This document shows positions 27,840 to 39,849 of a stretch of 64,000 bases of DNA, one piece after another (position 1 is the stretch's first letter; every line of letters begins with the position of its first letter). The DNA is from Ailanthus altissimus (lineage: Eukaryota > Streptophyta > Magnoliopsida > Sapindales > Simaroubaceae), in contig OX327700.1 in NCBI GenBank assembly GCA_946807835.1, forward strand, positions 28,246,001 to 28,310,000. Direction: 5' to 3'. The position numbers were made by a program, and so were the translations under genes. A model generated the notes under the pieces. That model had not been told where the DNA came from and ran no database searches. It saw nothing but the letters and a program-made list of their open reading frames with translations.

Positions 27840-28260
27840 AAGAAAAATAGCATAGGATGGAAAAAAGAGAGGAAACTTGGTCTCTATAAATAAAGCTCTA
27901 ATTCAGACAACCACAAAAACTCAATTTTCTCTATTCTCTTTAGGCAGAAAGAGAGAGGGGAAGAATGACAGTCTAGAGAGAGAATTTATTCTAGTAAGAA
28001 AAAATTATATTGAGAGAGAAAATGAGAGAATGTGCTGGAACACTTTTGTAATTTTATTCCTTGTATTATTTTGAGATATAATGCAGCACTAGACATGTTA
28101 TTCAGCTTATGAAGCGAATATAAGTTTATTAGAACCGAATCACTATAAATCTCTAGTGTTTTATAATTAGTTTTATTTTTTTACCTTCTATTGTTTATTC
28201 GTGAATTTTGAATATTGGGTTGGAGTACAAAGTTTCAACAATGATATTAGAGCACGAATT
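27840..28260 (+). repeat. Possible plus-strand copia-type LTR with primer site
   Basis: TATA-like TCTATAAATA near 27882, a T-rich stretch, then GTTTCAACA ending at 28240 followed by TGATATTAGAGC (28242-28253), similar to an initiator-Met primer binding site. The primer site is repeated imperfectly at 28268-28285 (TAGTATTAGAGCATGAATT). Orientation is opposite to the neighbouring copia relic. The left boundary is unknown. Confidence 0.4.
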
Positions 28261-30289
28261 CTAATAATAGTATTAGAGCATGAATTTTCAATAAATATAA
28301 AACAGCATATGGAAATGAGTACCTGTTGTATTTTGTTTATTTGGGTTTGATTGAATATTAGCTCTGTGATTTAAGTATTAAGATGTGCATGCCTTTTGGT
28401 TGGATCAGAATGCATGATTATAAATCTTATTTTGTGCCAAGAAATTTAAACATTTGCTGCAATCGCTTGATTATTTCCTATATTAATATAAGGAAGACGG
28501 GTAATTTGCAGGTGAAAGCAAGCATCATCACAACTGAAGCTGACCAAGTACAGAAAGCAATTGTACAGCTAATTAACATACATGGAATTAGGAAGCTTGT
28601 TATGGGGGCTATGCCAGACAAGGAAGTGGTTTATTGATCAGATCAACCACCCTTTCTTCCTAGGCGAATTACTTTTCACATATGCTTTTATTTCAGAATT
28701 AATAGTCCAGTGGGGTTTATACAATTTGGTGCTTCTTTCAGACTCCTTTGGCTATCTCCTGCTGTGGCATAACGCAAATATTTTCTTAACCTTTGATTAT
28801 GTTTACCATTTAGTTATAAAGATAAATATAAAACTTCAACAAAATATTTTTTGCATGCGAAGTCTGCTTAGACTGTTCTCATGAAATGGATAAACAAGAT
28901 GACTAATTAGCTTCTTTGTACTGTATAAATGGAGATTAAAAAGGTTTTACGGTTACCTTAAAATGTTATGGAAATTGTACTGGTGAGCTCGTATTTTTTC
29001 GAAATATAACCTTTTTTTTTCTTTTGTTACAATTGTTCACATTGCGAAATCTATACCATTTTCGCCTTTCTTTTTTTTTAACTCCCCTTTTCTTCTTCTT
29101 CTGGCTGTAATGGAATGGTTTCTTATAGTTGCATTAAGGTGAAAAAGTGCTCAAACAAAGCAAATTATGCTGCCAAAAATGCTCCGCCAGTCTGTGAAAT
29201 ATGGTTTGTAAAGAAAGGTAAACATGTGTGGACAAGAGAAGCTTCTGAAGGCCCAAGCTCTTTGCCACTATTTTGTGAAGCAGAAACTACAACTGCAGAA
29301 ATTTTAAGGTCTAGGTCATTGAGTTATTGTAATAGTAATTCTCTATTCCACCGAGAAAGCATTCTTTCAAGGTCTACTAGAAGTTTAACCTGTACTGAAA
29401 TTAATGACTTCATTTAGAGTGAACCAGTTCATCTGGCTTTTCCTTTATCACCCACATTGTCTAGTTCAGCGAATGGATATTATCCGAGTATGATCTGAGT
29501 TTATTTAATCCAAGAAGAAGTAGCAGCTGTTCAGGAAGTACTTGTGCTGAAAAAAGGGAATCTACAGATTCTGTTTCAAAAGTTGAGGAAGAGCGACTAT
29601 GTGGTCGGCTTGGAGAAGCTATTGTAGAAGCTAAGGCATTAAGGAGCATCACTTTTGCAGAGTCATTAAAGTTCAAAAAATTGGAATCAGAAGCTCTGGA
29701 GGCCATTGGCAAGGTACATCACACCTCGGGAATTCGCACGTCATATTTGTAGCCACCAGATTCTGGTGACTAATTTAAGAAAGAGTGAATTTCGTATGAA
29801 TTTTTTTGGTGTTCTATTCTTGACACTATATTCTGTTATTAAAGGATTTGAAGGAAAAGAGAGAGAGGATAAAAGACAAACGGAAAAAGTAAATAAAAAA
29901 AAAAAAAAACTAGGGTTCATTAAACGCACTGTAAGTAATGTCTTGTGAATATTTTAAATTTTCTTTTCCCTATTGTCAGGTCAAAGTTTTTGAATCTGCC
30001 CGTGCTCGTGAAGTGCAGCTTCGGAAGGAAGCTGAGGATGCACTTCGAGCTACAATGGAGGAACAAGAAAAGCTCTTGGAAGAGAAAGCAGAAATAACAA
30101 GAGAGCTAAATAAGACGATGAGAAATGTTGCTCTCTTAGATAGTCGAGCACAGGAAACAAACCGTCGGCGTGATCAAGCTCGAGCACAGGAAACATAAGA
30201 TCAGGTCATCCAAGCATCCATTGCTACTTTACAGCAGGAAAAGTGACAACTAATTCGAGCTTTCTTCAGAATTCGAAGCTGATCTTATG

Positions 30290-31465
30290 ATGACATAGGA
30301 GTAATATGGTTTATACTCGTTACATCTAATATAATAAGGTTACATACTTCAACAAAACTATATAAGTGTCCACAAATATACAAATGTGATAACTCATACA
30401 ACTACGTGAGTAATGATCAAACCTCTAAATATAAAATTGTATTTTAGTATAAGAGTTCTTGCAACAACTTAAAAAAATAGTGAGTTTGTAATTCAGTGAA
30501 TTGATATAATTTAAAAATATTATATATTTTTTATATAAAATGTGAATAATAGCTCTTTAATAATAAGAATATAGTAATAAATAATACTATAAATAATAAA
30601 CACGTATAAATCTGTAATATAAAATATTTATGAAATTGTGCATTGAATAATTATAAAATTTGTACTGAAAATATAAGTTGTCATAATATCTATATTAAAA
30701 CTAAATATATATGGCGTAATATTGAAAATATTAAATAATGTATACTACATAGATATTAAAAATTACACCAAACTTGTACTTGAAAAAAAAATTGTTTAAC
30801 TTGGCAGAATAACTCATGTGTAAGCAGAGCCGAGAATATGATCTAATCTAACCTAGCGAAATTATTATATTACTCAGGCAAAGTAAACTAAATTAGTCTA
30901 ATATATGCACAGAACAAATTATATTAAAGAAGATGGTATGTATCTAGTAATTTAAAAATCACTACTATATAATATCATGAAAGTATAATAATTTTGAATT
31001 AAATATTTCTATACTTAATATAATCATAAACAATATTATAATAAAATTTAAAATCATTTCAAAATCTAGCTAATTAGTACAAAAATTTATTTGTCTAAAA
31101 GTAAATTATAGATAAAAAAAAATTGATAACGTGTAACTAAATTATAAATTGTTATATTAAAAATATAATAAATATATAAAGATATCTATTTATAAAAATG
31201 TGCTAATCTTGAGTTTGATAAGAAATTTAGGGTTAGTTATCAATAGAATATAAAAATATGTTATTAAAACTAATATATCACAAATTTTAAAATATAAATA
31301 TTCTATTATTATGAAATTATTATTTTTAAATTATTAGATATAAATTTAACAACTTAAACTGATTTTTTAAAATTTTCCTTTTATTTCTTTTTATTTTTAT
31401 CTCGGCTCTCTGCCTCTCTCTTTTTGTTTTCTTCTTATCTTTTTTTTTTTTTTTTTCTTCTCTCT
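30290..31465. other. Very AT-rich gene-free segment
   Basis: This lies between the broken coiled-coil exon and the copia element. It is extremely AT-rich (30470-31340) and ends in a long pyrimidine run (31380-31465). No gene or element ends are seen. It is presumably another insertion into the U-box kinase gene, because the coiled-coil reading resumes only at 55326. Confidence 0.4.
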
Positions 31466-32175
31466 TGTTGAAGCGGAAGCACACAAATAAGCAAAACAAT
31501 TCACTCAAGTAATATAATAATGCAAAACAAGTTATTAAGAAATAAAGAGAGAAATGAGTAGAAGAAGAACACACAAAGAATTACGTGGTTCGGCAACTTG
31601 CCTACGTCCACAGAGGATCAAGATGACACTCTTCACCTATTATGAATCACAAGACAATCACAAAGTATGCCTATTACAAGAAATATCACAAAGAAAACTT
31701 TCTCTTGCCCTCTAGAGATTTTCTCTCATAAAGATTATCACTAAGATTGTTGTTGATCACCAAGATCTCTTACTTGATCACAAAGATGTGTTTACAAGCC
31801 AATTGGTAGCCTTTATATAGGTTTTAGGACGACCTAGGTTTACCCTATACATGTGGGAGTCGTATTAGGGAGTCCTAAAATGAGTGGGAGACGAAATTAA
31901 AAAGTTTCATAATTTCGGGATATTATTCCCGTCTCCAGCGCCGCGGCGCTGGGCACTCATCGCTGCGGCGCTGGCACGCTTCTGCTGATTGCTGCGGCGC
32001 TCTGGTTCTAGAATTGGCGCCGCGGCGCCAAAGCCTGGTCGCCACGGCGTTGGCGCCTAGTACGCCCTTCTTCGTTTTTCGCCTCCTTTCGCGTCCGTCT
32101 TCGATCCGTGGCACCCTACACACTTAACTTGATCTCCAAATCATATTCCGATGATTTTCAATCAATAATCTCACA
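31466..32175 (-). repeat. Copia 3' LTR
   Basis: Left LTR of the minus-strand copia element. It carries a GC-rich island at about 31931-32060 with perfect palindromes AGCGCCGCGGCGCT and GGCGCCGCGGCGCC. Confidence 0.93.
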
Positions 32176-32244
32176 AATCCCCTCCTTAATTCAAAATCAT
32201 CCACAAAGTAACTCGATCTTTCATTTTCGCATCTTCAGTCACCC

Positions 32245-35200
32245 TCACAAAGTAGTGACTCCGGTTAAGTCCTTGCATAGAACGAACTTAACTGAAGGTA
32301 GTGGCTTAGTCAACATATCAGCAGGGTTTTTAGATGACGCTATCTTTGTTAGACTAACTTCACCACTTTGGACAATCTCACGAATGTAATGGAGCCTCAC
32401 ATCAATGTGCTTCAACCTCTCATGGAACACTTGATGCTTACTTAGATGTATGGCACTCTGGCTATCACAATACACACCGGTGTTCACATCTTCACTAGCC
32501 AATATCTCTGCGCATATGCCTTTTAACCACACGGCCTCCTTAATAGCTTCACCAATAACTATGTACTTTGCCTCTGTGGTAGATAGTGCAACCACGTGTT
32601 GTAAAACTGATCTCCAACACACACTACACCCAAACACTATGAATACGTAGCCTGTCAACGATCTTCTCTTGTCAAGATCACCTGCATAATCTGAGTCTAC
32701 GTACCCTCTTACCATTTCATTGTTGTCCTCATCCCTCTTATACATTAACCCATGATTTGACATTCCCTTGAGATATCTCAGAATCCACTTTACTGCAAGC
32801 CAGTGATCTTTTCCTGAATTCGTCATGTATCTACTCACCACACTCACAGCCTGTGCTATGTTTGGTATTGTGCAAACTATTGCATACATGATGCTCCCCA
32901 CGGCGCTTGCATACGGTACTTTGCTCATCTGCAGTTTTTTCTCATCGAATGTCGACGACTGTGCTGCTGAAAGTCTGAAATGCATGGCCAAATGAGTAGA
33001 GACAGCCTTTGCGTTTGATATACCAAACTTCTCCAAAATTTTGACTATATATCGCTATTGGGATAAAAAGATAACATCTCTTCTTTCCCTCACAATATCC
33101 ATACCCAAAATTCTCTTCGCTGCTCCCAAATCCTTCATTTCAAACTCACCACTCAACTGCTTCTTGAGCTTCTGTATTTCTTCCATGTTCTTGCACGCGA
33201 TCAACATATCTTCGACATATAGAAGCAAATACATCATCCCACAACTTATGTTCTTGAGGTACACGCATCTTTCATACTTGCTCCTACTAAAACCACAAGC
33301 CATCATAAACTCATCAAATCTCCTATACCACTGTCTAGATGATTGCTTTAACCCGTACAATGACTTTTTTAGCAAACAAGCATGATCTTCTTTTCTGGGC
33401 TCCTCGAACCCTTGCGGCTGTGCCATGTATATCGTTTCTTCAAGCTCTTCATGTGAAAAAGTTGTCTTTACATCCATTTGCTCTAGATGTAAATCAATGT
33501 TTGTACACATGGCTAACAAAATCCTAATAGATGTGTGCTTGACAACTGGAGAGAATATCTCATGAAAATCAACTCCCTCTCTCTGAGTAAAACCTTGTGC
33601 TACTAACCTAGCCTTAAATCTCGTAGGCTCAATCCCCGGTATCCCCTCCTTCACCTTATACACCCACTTGCACCCGACTAGTTTCTTTTGAGGTCTCTCC
33701 ACCAACTTCCAGGTATTGTTCTTCTTAAGAGAACAAATTTCTTCTTCCATGGCCTATTGCCATTCTTTCTTGTTTTCACTCTTCATAGCCTCACTATATG
33801 TCCTAGGCTCATCATACTCAAGAATGTAAGCAGAATTAATAACATGAGCAACTAAGTCTGTTTGTGCATACGTGACTGATGGGTTAATCGTTCTTCTTAG
33901 TCTGTCTCTAGCAAGCTGGTACTCTTCAAGTTCTAACTCAGGACTTCTAGTCTTCTTTTGGGTGGACTTGGAGGAACTCATCGGTGTTCTTGGTTCATCT
34001 TCAAGGATCTCCTTGTTAAAGTATTGATCTGGGGTCATACCAGATCCATGTTCAGGCTCTACTTCAACTTCTATTGACTCTAGTGTTGAGTCTTCCTTGG
34101 ACATAGGTTCTTCTTTCTCATTTTCTTGAAAGGTTTTCAGCATCGTCATCTCATCGAACGTCACATCACGGCTTATGATACTCCTTTGTGGTGTTAAGTC
34201 TTTACACCACACCTTGTATCCTTTCACTCCTTCGGGATATCCTATGAATACCCCTTTGATAGCTCTAGGTTCCAACTTTCCCTCCTTAACATGTACAAAG
34301 GCAGGGCAACCAAATATTCTGAGGTGGTCATATTTCAGAGGATTGCCAAACCATTTCTCTTCTGGCATCTTAAAGTCAATTGTTGAGGAGAGACTTCTAT
34401 TGATCAAGTAAGCTGTCGTCACTACAGCTTCTCCCCAGAATGTCTTGGACATCTTCGCATTGGTAAGCATGCATCTAACCCTTTCAAGTAGGGTCATGTT
34501 CATCCTTTCAACTACCTCATTCTACTGCGGTGTTGATCTTACTGTTCTATGCCTTGCAATCCCATGCTTGGCACAAAACCCATCAAACTCTCTGTTGCAA
34601 AACTCGAGGCCGTTGTCAATCCTAAGCCTCTTTACTCTTTTGCCAGTTTGATTCTCAATAAGAGCCTTCCAAGTCTTGAACACATCAAATACTTGATCCT
34701 TACTCTTCAACACATAGACCCACAGCTTCCTCAAATAGTCATCAATCAAGTTGAGAAAATACCTAGCACCACCACGAGTAGCTGTCTGAGCTGGTCCCCA
34801 AAGATCTGAGTGTATGTAGTTAAGAGTCCCCTTAGTCTTGTGTTCACAGGTACTGAACCTTACTTTATGTGCTTTCCCTAGCACATAATGCTCACACAAC
34901 TCTAAGGGCTGGAACTTATCCTCTCCAAATGCCTTTTGACTATATAACTCCTTTAGGTTTCTCTCGCCTAGGTGTGCCAGTCAAAGATGCCACAACTTGG
35001 TTTGCATACTCTCATCATCTACAGAGAATAGTGCAGACCCACTCACGACTTCTCCCTTAAGCACATAAACACATTTGTGCTTCTCTCTTCTCATCACCAC
35101 CATGGAACCTTGCAAAACTCTTAAAATCCCTCCGTCTATCCTGATTGAACATCCATTCTGGTCTAAAGTCCCCAGTGAGATCAAGTTTCTTTTTAAGTCA

Positions 35201-36228
35201 AGAACATACCTAACATCTGTCAACTCTCTCACTCGCCCATCATGCAGCCTAAGCTTAACACTACCAATTTCCATCATCTAACATGCAATGTCATTACCCA
35301 TTAACACCTTACCACCACTAATGGGCTGGAAATTTGTAAACCAAGACTTGTGCGGGCACATATGAAAAGTACAACCAGAATCTAAAACCCATTGTTCAGA
35401 GTTCATACCATCAGTAGCGACGAGTGTCTCTGCGCTGTCATAGCTATCATCATAGGCAAGCGCAGCATCCGCTTTCTTCTTATCCTGTGCTTTCTTCTCA
35501 AGACAGTCCTTTATGAAGTGCCCCTCTTTCTTGCAGCAATAGCACTTCCTAGGAGTCCTAGACTTCGACCTTGAGCCTTTTTTCTTCCCATCTCTATATG
35601 AGGGCCTTCCTCTTACAGATAAACTTTCTACATTGCCCTCGGTCTTCTTTCCTAATAACTTTGAGTTTAATGGTGATTTCACATCACTCATCGTTAAACT
35701 CTCTCTGCTGTAGAGTAGCGTATCAACAAAACTCTCATAGCTCTTGAGGAGTGAACTCAGCGGAATAATTGCTCTATCTTCATCTTCTATCTTGATGTTG
35801 ATAAACTCAAAATCAAGGATGATCTTATTGAAGGCATCTATATGATCTTTCATCGGCGTCCCCTCTGACATGGACAACTGATACAGCTTCTTCTTTATAT
35901 GTAATCTGTTGGCCAACGATTTCCTCATATAAAGAGAGTCAAGCTTCTTCCAAAGACCTATTGCCGTCGTCTCACCTGCTACTTCCCTTAGTACTTCATC
36001 GCTTAATAACAGAACGATTGTGCTATGAGCTCTTTCTTGAATGTCCATTCTTTCTGCTTCTGCTCTAGATGACTCTGGAGTCTTCTTTTCATCACTAGAT
36101 GGAGCTGCAGTCTCCTGTAATGCCGAACCAAGCCTTTGGCTCACCAACAATGCCTTAACCTTCATCTTCCACAGATTGAAGTCATTCGTACCGTTGAATT
36201 TCTCTACCTCATACTTGGGTGTGGCCAT
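32245..36228 (-). pseudogene. Copia gag-pol polyprotein, one frame with five stops
   Basis: The polyprotein stays in a single frame from Met at 36228 to the stop at 32245. Gag is followed by a CCHC knuckle (CYCCKKEGHFIKDC, about 35500) and protease (WVLDSGCTFHMC, about 35360). Integrase shows HSDLWGPAQ (about 34800) and RIDNGLEF. Reverse transcriptase is at about 33060-33750 and RNase H at 32245-32800 (YVDSDYAGDLDKRRSLTGY). The frame is interrupted only by TAG at 35278-35280, TGA at 34981-34983, and TAG at 34522-34524, 33754-33756 and 33055-33057. The reverse-transcriptase catalytic box reads YVED instead of YVDD (GAA at 33211-33213 on the minus strand), which should abolish activity. Confidence 0.93.
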
Positions 36229-36260
36229 GTCTGCTTAGAACCAAAGCTCTGATACCAGTT

Positions 36261-36993
36261 TGTTGAAGCGAAAGCACACAAACAAGCAAAACAATTCACC
36301 CAAGTAATATAATAATGCAGAACAAGTTATTAAGAAATAAAGAGAGAAAGGGGTAGAAGAAGAACACATAAAGAATTACGTGGTTCGGCAACTTGCCTAC
36401 GTCCATGGCGGATCAATATCACACTCTTCACTTATTATGAATCACAAAGCAACCACAAAATATGCCTATTACAAAAAAGATCATAAAGAAAACTCTCTCT
36501 TGCCCTCTAGAGATTTTCTCTCACAAATATTATCACTAAGATTGTTGTTGATCACCGAAATCTCTTACTTGATCATAAAGATGTGTTTACAAGCTAATTG
36601 GTAGCCTTTATATAGGCTTTGGGACGACCTAGGTTTACCCTATATGCGTGGGAGTCGTATTAAGGAGTCCTAAAATGAGTAAGAGACGAAATTAAAAAGT
36701 TTCCTAATTTCGGGATACTGTTCCCGTCTCCAGTACCACGGCGCTGGGCGCTCATCGCTGCGGCGCTAGCGCACTTCTGCTGAGCGTTGCGGCGCTAGCT
36801 TCCTAGCGCTGCGGCGCTCTGGTTCTAGAATTGGCACCGCAGCACCCAAGCCTGGTCGCCGCGGTGCTGGCGCCTGGTGCACCCTTCTTCGTTTTTTACC
36901 TCCTTTCACGTCCGTCTTCGATTCGTGCACACCCTATACACTTGACTTGATCTCCAAATCATATTCCAATAATTTTTAATCAATAATCCCACA
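36261..36993 (-). repeat. Copia 5' LTR
   Basis: Right LTR of the minus-strand copia element, next to the primer site. The GC-rich block (about 36725-36880) has one more unit than the left LTR and shows several CG to TG/CA changes relative to it. Confidence 0.93.
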
Positions 36994-37206
36994 TCTCTCA
37001 ATTTGCTTCTGCTTGCTCTCGTCTCAAATGTGAACAAATGAAGCAAATTTGCTTCCTTTTATAGTTGAATGTTAGCCGCCTTAACCACCGATCCGGAGCC
37101 ACCGCTTACAGTACTTAATATTATTTAAATTTTAATTATTATAATAATCTGTAAGCTACCACTAAACAACAAAATAATGCTGCGTGATACATTTCCTTAA
37201 TAATAA

Positions 37207-37645
37207 GGCAAATTTCCCATGACCTAAAATATAAATAAAATATTTATTTTAATCAAAGTCAAACATCTTAATATATATTAACTAAATACCAAACTTCTTT
37301 ATTATTTTGTCCTTACTCTCAAAAACAAAAATTTCTCTCAAACACTCCTCCCTCTCTCTCTCTGGGCCACCTATAATATAAATTTCTATAACTTATAAAT
37401 CTGTTACAAACTTAATATATTTTAAATATTTGAACTAAAATAATTAATTGTGAAGTTAAAAAAAATTAAAAATAAATAAAAATTAGTAAATTTTTATTCT
37501 AAATTTTATTTTATTTTATTTTTGAGTTATTTTTATATTTAATTATTAGAAATGTATATATGTAGTGTTAATAATATGTAAAATAAGTTAAAAATGTATG
37601 TAAATAACTCAAAAATAGCTGAAAATAGTAGATTCCAATCATTTT
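37207..37645 (+). repeat. MULE left terminal inverted repeat
   Basis: Pairs with 54785-55281 in reverse orientation. The best matching core here is AAAATTAGTAAATTTTTAT, TTATTTTTATAT-TAATTATTA and TGTAGTGTTAATAAT, around 37480-37600. It is very AT-rich. Confidence 0.82.
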
Positions 37646-38080
37646 TACCATTAAACTTGATGCCACGCACGCATCAGTGTGTGTTTCACGCGCCGGCACT
37701 ATGGACCACACGCGCGTAGTATCACACGTCCAATGCATGGCCACATCTTGGGGCACACACTGTGGCGTGAGTCATGTTGACGCGCGAGCCTCAGTATGCG
37801 CCCCACGAGCGTCTACCATATGGTGCCACGTGATAATTTTTTAAATCTTTATCTTTTAATTAATTTCAAAATATATTAAAATTGTAAGTAAATTCATTTA
37901 TTTATTAATAATTATTTTATTTAATGTGTTTAATTTTATAATTTTAAACTATTATATATTTTTTTAGTTGTAATTATTTTTAAATTTTTGTCATTATTTG
38001 AATTTAATAATTGGTTATATGCTAATAATATTTTTTTCTAATACTATATGCTAATAATTTTTTAATTTTATTTTTTTCAG

Positions 38081-39013
38081 ATGGAGAATGTCTCAAAAGA
38101 TTACGTAGTTGCCGAAAATAAATTCTATCAATCGATCATAGATACTTACTCGAAGTTATGGATTATGCAAAATATAAAAGACAAAATAAATTTGAGCCAG
38201 GTTGAAATATTTAGAACTACATGTTTTGATTATTTTTTGGATGTATTGGATATTTCATTCTCAGGTATTTTAGTATATAAGATTTTATTACATACTAAAA
38301 ATTTATATGAAGAATTATGGTTCTATACAGGTAAAAGACGTATTAGATTCTCCCGTTTAAAATTTTATTTGATTACTAATTTGAGGATAGGGGATTATCC
38401 CATAATAAGTAGGTTAGGTGATAGATTATAGCACAAATTTTGAATAGAAGTGAGTTGACCTACACGGATTTAGATCTATGGTTCAAGAGCGTTACATTTG
38501 ACGATGATATAGATGCAGTAAAAATGTATCTATTTTATGTATTTCATAAATTGTTAATGCTACCTGATTAGAATAAAGTCGTACAATATTTTATACTTCG
38601 CCTCATAGATAATCTTAATGAGTTTAATGCCTATTCTTAGGGCACGATTACATGAACTGTACTCTACAATAGCTTATACAAAGTTTCAATTAAAAAGTTA
38701 GTGAATGCTAGAAAAACGAGCGCTCTGGATAGAGAATTATACAACCTATACTCGTTTAGTCAAGCATTTTTAGTGAGTAATTTTATTTTTTCGATCATTA
38801 TCATATTATGATACAAAAAAAATTATTCTATTGACATTGTTATTTTTTTTATATTTATTATCATCTCATGTATATATCTACAAGATAATCTCGAGATGTG
38901 GGGAGCTGTTTGCCCGTAAGAATAGAGACTATTTTTCATGTCTTCTAAATTGGTTCAGTACGAGCATCCCATTATACAAAAGCGTCGTGCATGTCCTCCT
39001 TGATGATGTTGGG
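38081..39013 (+). pseudogene. DUF1985-domain gene relic (MULE cargo)
   Basis: The open stretch starts at ATG 38081 (MENVSKDYVV) with FRTTCFDYFLDVLD, SFSGILVYKILL and ELWFYTGKRRIRFSRLKFYL, and stops at 38429-38431. Homology continues past stops in the same region (about 38490-38770: DDDIDAVKMYLFYV, LIDNLNEFNAYS, NLYSFSQAFL) and in a second exon at about 38876-39013 (ISRCGELFARKNRDYF). The order matches DUF1985, a plant domain usually found beside Ulp1-like SUMO protease domains inside MULEs. The Ulp1 catalytic part itself is not recognised here. Several stops make it non-functional. Confidence 0.72.
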
Positions 39014-39849
39014 GTACGCTTTTATGTTCAACAAAAAAATATATATAATTTTCTTATAACTTTTGTTTTTTTTATTAATAAAGTTAAAATATTGTGAAAA
39101 CTTTGAAAGTTCATAAGAAGTTGGTGTCCCAAAAATATAAGAAGAGTACAGACTATCGCGTAGCGGCAAACTTGCGCATTCTATTGGCCATTTGGAATCT
39201 TTCCTTTAGATTAGTACCTTTTATAAATAAAATATGGCTGTTGATTTGTGGATTGCTAGAGGATCTGCTTTAAAGATGTTTAATACTATATTATATATAT
39301 ATATATATATGCATTTATGTCGTATTATTTGTTTTGATGTTTACGTATTGGGTGGAAGTGTGTGGAGATGATATATAATTGGATAGAAGTATCTTTTTTC
39401 AATATAGCAAGTTTGGAAACGTCTATATAATATGAGAGATTCTATTGAAATTTCGTTAAAATATTAAACATCCCACACTTGCAACTTTTAATTTTGTCAC
39501 CTTTACAGATATTTCGTAACTTATCCACAACAGAAAATTGTCAATATCAATACTAAGGAAAAATGCATTAGAAATAATTAAGTATGCAATAAAAAGTATA
39601 AGTGCATTATGAAATAAGTGCGTAAAAGTTACGAAACTCGACACTCATACATAATTAAGCCTTAAGATCTAACTTGTTTCCATATTTTTCAGATCCGTCT
39701 AAAATAGAAAAAATAAATATTAGCTTTATATTATAGTGAAATTAAATATCAACAATATAGTTTTATAAACAAACATACATCACTTACTCTGTAAAGGGAT
39801 AAGGTTTTGACACGTCTGTCGGTTATGTTCATGCTGTCTACAATGACTA

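Larger units (their letters stand above)
24202..30270 (+). pseudogene. U-box protein kinase (PUB33-type), exons 1-5, broken
   Basis: This is the N-terminal half of a class IV plant U-box E3 ligase/receptor-like cytoplasmic kinase (UspA-like domain, coiled coil, kinase, U-box). Visible exons: 24202-24406 (EKVYVAVGKCVEKGV, ICILHVHQPSPVIPTL), 24626-24744 (GKLPASKASAEVV), 28512-28621 (VKASIITTEADQVQ, IRKLVMGAMPD), 29129-29713 (VKKCSNKANYAAKNAPPV, CEIWFVKKGKHVWTREASEG, ending LESEALEAIGK) and 29980-about 30270 (coiled coil, VKVFESARAREVQLRKEAED). Exon joins keep codon phase, which confirms one gene. Lesions: TAG at 24334-24336 and 29415-29417, a frameshift near 29475-29490, TAA at 30196-30198, TGA at 30244-30246, and a lost GT donor after exon 3 (28622 reads GGAAGT). 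No Met start is visible upstream. A copia relic fills intron 2. The kinase part continues at 55326, after about 25 kb of transposons. Confidence 0.88.
31466..36993 (-). mobile_element. Complete Ty1/copia retrotransposon, minus strand
   Basis: LTRs are 31466-32175 (710 bp) and 36261-36993 (733 bp), both TGTTGAAGCG...CACA, flanked by a perfect target duplication TCTCT (31461-31465 and 36994-36998). The primer site TGGTATCAGAGCTTTGG is at 36241-36257 on the minus strand, and the polypurine tract AAGGAGGGGATT at about 32176-32187. The coding frame lies between. The length difference of the LTRs is largely one missing GC-rich unit of about 23 bp in the left copy. The element lies in the gap between the two halves of the U-box kinase gene. 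Confidence 0.95.
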
